From the NCBI RefSeq assembly GCF_009696045.1, contig NZ_VUMT01000022.1, forward strand, positions 1-39,642: 39,642 nt of DNA, written 5' to 3'. Shown here one piece after another: positions 37,409 to 39,642 of this stretch; position 1 is the first letter of the stretch, and every line of letters starts with the position of its first letter. This stretch comes from Velocimicrobium porci (GTDB taxonomy: Bacteria > Bacillota > Clostridia > Lachnospirales > Lachnospiraceae). A model generated the notes under the pieces. The model did no database searches. It saw nothing but the letters and a program-made list of their open reading frames with translations, and was not told the DNA's origin. Made by a program: the position numbers and the translations under genes.

Positions 37409-37433
37409 AGACACTCTTCGGAGTGTCTTTTTT
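37409..37433 (+). terminator. Terminator closing the toxin-antitoxin unit
   Basis: A perfect 8-bp stem AGACACTC/GAGTGTCT with a TTCG tetraloop and six T. It separates the toxin-antitoxin unit from the amidase gene 20 bases further on. Confidence 0.9.
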
Positions 37434-37452
37434 GATGGAAAGGAATGATAGT

Positions 37453-37989
37453 ATGAAAATTAATGTACACGCTGGACACAATCCAGATGGAAAAATAGCT
37501 TGTGGAGCGGTGGGATTTATAAAGGAATCTACCGAAGCAAGAAAAGTAAAAAAGGAAGTAATAAGATTATTAAAACAGAAAGGACATACCGTATATGACT
37601 GTACGGTTGAGAATGGTACAAGTCAAGGTGATGTACTCCGAAAAATTGTAACAAAATGCAACGCCCATAAGGTAGATTTGGATGTGTCGATTCATTTCAA
37701 TTGTGGAGTAAATGACAAAAAAGGAAATGGCAAGACAACAGGAACTGAAGTATATATTTATTCCAATTCGAGCAAAGCGAAACCATACGCAGAACGAATT
37801 GTTAAGCAGATAGCAAAGGTAGGATTTAAGAACCGTGGAGTTAAGACAAGTACAAGTTTATATGTACTAAAGAATACAAAAGCCCCATCACTTCTAATTG
37901 AGTGCTGCTTTGTGGATGATAAAGACGATGTGAAATTATATCAGTATAAACAAATGGCAAAGGCAATTGTTGATGGAATAATTGGTTGA
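37453..37989 (+). CDS. Endolysin, N-acetylmuramoyl-L-alanine amidase (Amidase_3)
   Basis: A 178-residue Amidase_3 endolysin without a separate wall-binding domain. Zinc and catalytic residues are visible: His in VHAGHNPDG, Glu in ESTEARKV, His in DVSIHFNCG and Glu in SLLIECCFVDD. It cleaves the amide bond between MurNAc and L-Ala in peptidoglycan to release progeny phage. The start at 37453 is chosen for AAAGGAATGATAGT upstream; the frame from 37423 begins inside the terminator. Confidence 0.92.
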   Translation: MKINVHAGHNPDGKIACGAVGFIKESTEARKVKKEVIRLLKQKGHTVYDCTVENGTSQGDVLRKIVTKCNAHKVDLDVSIHFNCGVNDKKGNGKTTGTEVYIYSNSSKAKPYAERIVKQIAKVGFKNRGVKTSTSLYVLKNTKAPSLLIECCFVDDKDDVKLYQYKQMAKAIVDGIIG

Positions 37990-38014
37990 AAAGTAAAAAA
38001 ACTTATAGTATAAT
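37986..38014 (+). promoter_or_regulatory. Strong sigma-A promoter downstream of the endolysin
   Basis: TTGAAA (37986-37991), exactly 17 bases, then TATAAT (38009-38014). It overlaps the amidase stop codon and points rightward into a region with no protein-coding gene, ending at a terminator about 80 bases later. Confidence 0.75.
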
Positions 38015-38020
38015 ACAGTC

Positions 38021-38103
38021 AGATAGTGTTTATACACTTTCTACTCCCACCCTATTATACGCTTGAGCAAGCCCCTTAGAGTTATTCTTTGGGGCTTGTT
38101 TTT
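38021..38103 (+). ncRNA. Predicted 83-nt small RNA
   Basis: A consensus promoter and a rho-independent terminator bracket a transcript of about 83 bases with no coding frame. It would contain a 5' hairpin AGTGT-TTAT-ACACT, a C-rich single-stranded segment (CTACTCCCACCC, 38041-38052) capable of pairing with purine-rich Shine-Dalgarno sites, and the terminator stem. This is the design of a base-pairing regulatory RNA. No target or known family is recognised. Confidence 0.5.
38066..38103 (+). terminator. Terminator, first copy of a 38-bp direct repeat
   Basis: CAAGCCCC/GGGGCTTG stem with a long loop and a run of five T. The 38 bases beginning AGCAAGCCCC and ending in TTTTT are identical to 39170-39207. 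It ends the small RNA and possibly the late operon. Confidence 0.85.
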
Positions 38104-38153
38104 GATATAGAATTAGAAATGAGCTGATAATTCAGACTGTATTAAAGTATCTT

Positions 38154-38185
38154 AAAAAGAAAAGACCCCACAAAAATGTGAGGTC
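38154..38185 (-). terminator. Leftward terminator of the PemK-like gene
   Basis: On the minus strand GACCTCACA pairs with TGTGGGGTC (one G-U) across a four-T loop and is followed by TTTTCTTTTT. It lies about 100 bases after the PemK-like stop codon. Confidence 0.8.
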
Positions 38186-38250
38186 AAAAAATATAACTGC
38201 CTGTAATAAGGCTTTGTCTTCTATACTGCCAGCTTGTGGCGATGTTGTTT

Positions 38251-38270
38251 ATATAATAACATTATTATAT
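38251..38270. repeat. Perfect 20-bp palindrome
   Basis: ATATAATAA-CA-TTATTATAT is fully self-complementary apart from the two central bases. It is about 20 bases after the PemK-like stop on the leftward strand. It could be a protein-binding site or a 3' mRNA hairpin. Confidence 0.5.
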
Positions 38271-38291
38271 GCAATTGTCAATTTAAATACT

Positions 38292-39065
38292 CTATTTTAT
38301 AAATAAATTTTTAATTTCATTATCAATTTTATCAAGAATATCTGCTGAAAGTTTTATACCACTTAAAATGTCATGATTTGTTTTTGGATTATATATTCTT
38401 ATTTTGCTAATCGTAGTAATTTGGTTTGTTAGAACAATGCTTCCGGTTTTCATTTTTTTTATTTCATTTGTCATTGATTTGAATAATTCGGTTTCTTTTT
38501 CTAAATTAGCAAGTTCAATAGTTAGTTTTACGACAATTTCTTCCAAAGTTTTTTTTGAGGTTATATTATCTTTTTCCAAATCTGATAAGATAGCCTTGAC
38601 TTCTTCTAATTTTTTATTAGAATATGTATAACATTTTGTTGCCTTTTCATTAAGCTTATTATATATTTCATTTCCGATGTATATTTCACCTTTTTTTAGA
38701 TTATTTATATTTCTATTTGGTTTTAGCGATGTCAATGGAAGTATAGTAAGAACTGGACTATGAATGGAATTTTCTTTATCTAATACTATTGCATAATGTA
38801 ATCCTCCTTCTTCACTGCCGATATTATAACCTAAATGAACTTTTATTATTTCTCCTCTTTTGTATCTTTTTAGGCTTGTTGGAGAAAAGGATTTTTCATA
38901 ATTTAAAAATTTAATATAATCTTCTAGCCAATAAGAAAATTTGACAGCCTTTTTATTTAATTTTGGATTATTAGAAGATATTAGTGATTCAATATAAGAC
39001 TCTAGTTTGCTTATTGCATTCTTTTTATGTTTCAGTAAGTATTTTTTGTCTGTTTGTGTATTCAT
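38292..39065 (-). CDS. PemK/MazF-family toxin-like protein, extended form
   Basis: A 257-residue protein whose core matches PemK/MazF endoribonucleases: YKRGEIIKVHLGYNIGSEEG then GLHYAIVLD, followed by SPVLTILPLTS and near the end GSIVLTNQITTISKIRIYNP. It has a helical N-terminal extension (about 1-65) and a long coiled-coil insertion (about 145-205) inside the barrel, so it is more than twice the usual 110 residues. No dedicated antitoxin is fused; the neighbouring XRE gene is the only candidate partner. GGAGG lies nine bases before the ATG. It is bracketed by two identical terminators and runs against the late genes, as expected for cargo expressed in the lysogen. Confidence 0.75.
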   Translation of the reverse strand: MNTQTDKKYLLKHKKNAISKLESYIESLISSNNPKLNKKAVKFSYWLEDYIKFLNYEKSFSPTSLKRYKRGEIIKVHLGYNIGSEEGGLHYAIVLDKENSIHSPVLTILPLTSLKPNRNINNLKKGEIYIGNEIYNKLNEKATKCYTYSNKKLEEVKAILSDLEKDNITSKKTLEEIVVKLTIELANLEKETELFKSMTNEIKKMKTGSIVLTNQITTISKIRIYNPKTNHDILSGIKLSADILDKIDNEIKNLFIK

Positions 39066-39169
39066 AGGAAGTCCTCCAACTGTAATTATAATATATTAAT
39101 ACATAAATAGAATAAATATACAACTATTGTAACATTTTATATTAAATATTAAAAGCTAAAATTAGAAAA

Positions 39170-39207
39170 AGCAAGCCCCTTAGAGTTATTCTTTGGGGCT
39201 TGTTTTT
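39170..39207 (+). terminator. Second copy of the 38-bp terminator repeat
   Basis: Identical over 38 bases to 38066-38103 and in the same orientation. The stem has T-runs on both strands (TTTTTT rightward, GCTTTTTC leftward), so it can also end the XRE transcript, whose last codons lie within it. Confidence 0.85.
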
Positions 39208-39434
39208 TGCTCTTGTTCCCATTTTATTATTTCTTCGTATGGAGCAATATCTTCAACTCTACATCTCAATGCTTTTGCTATTTTTTTAGAAGTTGTAATT
39301 TTGCACTTGCATAGAGAACCGAAGTCAGATTCATATTTTTGTATTTGCTTTACAGAGATTTCAGTTTTTCTTGCTAGTTCTTCTTGGGTTAGCTTTCTTG
39401 CCTTTCTAATTTCTTTCATATATTTACTAATCAT
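39186..39434 (-). CDS. XRE-family HTH regulator at the right end
   Basis: An 82-residue helix-turn-helix protein: MISKYMKEIRKARKLTQEEL then ARKTEISVKQIQKYESDFGS, a standard Cro/CI-type domain with a short charged C-terminus. GAGGTG lies eight bases before the ATG, and an extended -10 promoter lies upstream. Its last codons are encoded by the terminator repeat. It may regulate excision, the PemK-like gene downstream, or itself; the sequence does not decide. Its leader resembles that of the mini-ORF at 1216. Confidence 0.8.
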   Translation of the reverse strand: MISKYMKEIRKARKLTQEELARKTEISVKQIQKYESDFGSLCKCKITTSKKIAKALRCRVEDIAPYEEIIKWEQEQKTSPKE

Positions 39435-39463
39435 TCACAGCACCTCATTATTAGCATAGTTTT

Positions 39464-39472
39464 ATTATACCA
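39464..39472 (-). promoter_or_regulatory. Leftward extended -10 promoter of the XRE gene
   Basis: The complement reads TGGTATAAT, an extended -10 element 30 bases before the XRE start. The same extended motif is used by the promoters at 2473 and 24949, suggesting these lysogeny-type units share promoter style. Confidence 0.65.
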
Positions 39473-39484
39473 TATTAGAATAAT

Positions 39485-39506
39485 TTTGACTTCCGTTTGA
39501 CTTCCG
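39485..39506. repeat. Right arm-type integrase binding repeats (2 x 11 bp)
   Basis: TTTGACTTCCG in tandem at 39485-39495 and 39496-39506, the same pair and orientation as at 68-89. With the ends joined, the two pairs would flank an attP region of about 200 bases, the normal arrangement of arm sites around a phage attachment core. Confidence 0.65.
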
Positions 39507-39625
39507 TAAAGAGCAAAAAGTGTATAAAACTGTATATAAATATAAGCACGTTAAAAATATACAAATACATTTAAAACCTGTAAATTACAGTGTTTTCAGA
39601 TAGTTTTGAGTACAAAGCAATTATC

Positions 39626-39642
39626 CTTACAAAAATGTAAGC
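39626..39642. repeat. Putative attR core: inverted core-type sites and terminal repeat
   Basis: CTTACA (39626-39631) and TGTAAG (39636-39641) are inverted repeats separated by AAAA, the layout of core-type binding sites for a tyrosine integrase. The last seven bases TGTAAGC repeat the first seven of the window. The whole region 39507-39642 is AT-rich and has no gene. Confidence 0.45.

Larger units (their letters stand above)
38104..38291. other. Noncoding gap between the terminator and the PemK-like gene
   Basis: No open frame of note is visible on either strand. It holds a leftward terminator (38154-38185), the inverted repeat sequences around AACTGCC and GCCAGCTTG, and a perfect 20-bp palindrome at 38251-38270 (ATATAATAA-CA-TTATTATAT). 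It probably contains the 3' untranslated RNA of the leftward gene. Confidence 0.5.

Noticed and set aside
38292-39207. Type III toxin-antitoxin (ToxIN/AbiQ) with an RNA antitoxin
   Set aside because: The terminator and a PemK-like fold suggested it, but the region upstream of the gene has no tandem short repeats that would encode the RNA antitoxin.
1-39642. Terminal 7-bp identity as proof of a circular contig
   Set aside because: Assembly overlaps are usually much longer. An attachment-site origin fits the integrase and arm repeats better, although the two cannot be separated from sequence alone.

Overview
The window reads as one complete temperate siphophage genome in its prophage form. DNA is AT-rich, Shine-Dalgarno sites are strong, and promoters are of the sigma-A TTGACA/TATAAT type. 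Together with the gene set (PBSX-type terminase, SPP1-like portal and head proteins, DUF6711-like tail protein, phi-type holin, Amidase_3 endolysin) this points to a low-GC Firmicute, most likely a clostridial or Lachnospiraceae-like gut anaerobe. The host assignment is inference. A leftward tyrosine integrase sits at the left edge. Tandem 11-bp repeats (TTTGACTTCCG twice) occur at both edges, and the first and last seven bases are identical, so the window probably runs from attL to attR.

Layout: (1) 1-3480, lysogeny: integrase, a restriction-type (HSDR_N-like) nuclease gene, two XRE regulators and a lambda-like divergent control region with three operators and two back-to-back promoters. (2) 3481-13495, early genes: small unknown proteins, ORF6N/ORF6C antirepressor, Gp157-like protein, ERF annealing protein, HNH nuclease, Holliday-junction-resolvase-like nuclease, a replisome organizer carrying 12-bp iterons (putative origin), G39P-like helicase loader, then an accessory stretch with a lipoprotein, a PAPS-reductase-fold protein and an ArpU/RinA-like late activator. 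(3) 13496-14625, a promoter, structured noncoding leader, tRNA-like element with an abnormal anticodon arm, a truncated reading frame, a four-helix membrane protein and a terminator, which looks like a self-contained insert. (4) 14677-35276, packaging, head, tail and fibre genes in the standard siphovirus order. (5) 35319-37989, holin and amidase, with a HigB-HigA(ImmA/IrrE) toxin-antitoxin module between them. (6) 37990-39642, a predicted small RNA, a leftward PemK/MazF-like gene bracketed by two identical 38-bp terminators, a leftward XRE gene and the right attachment region.

How it works together: the 130-residue repressor and its three operators choose between leftward lysogenic and rightward early transcription; the ArpU-like protein probably switches on the packaging-to-lysis operon; integrase acts on arm sites that become adjacent when the ends are joined. 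Several units have their own promoter and terminator and could be expressed in the lysogen: the secreted protein between the tail chaperones and the tape measure, the toxin-antitoxin pair, the membrane protein and the PemK-like gene.

The most unusual signals are: a tail-tube gene ending in CCC TAA with an open +1 frame, which fits programmed +1 frameshifting as in Listeria phage PSA; a minor capsid protein with a C-terminal HExxH metallopeptidase-like domain followed by a small zinc-ribbon gene; the tRNA-like leader cassette; and a short orphan transcription unit with a C-rich, anti-Shine-Dalgarno-like segment downstream of the endolysin.
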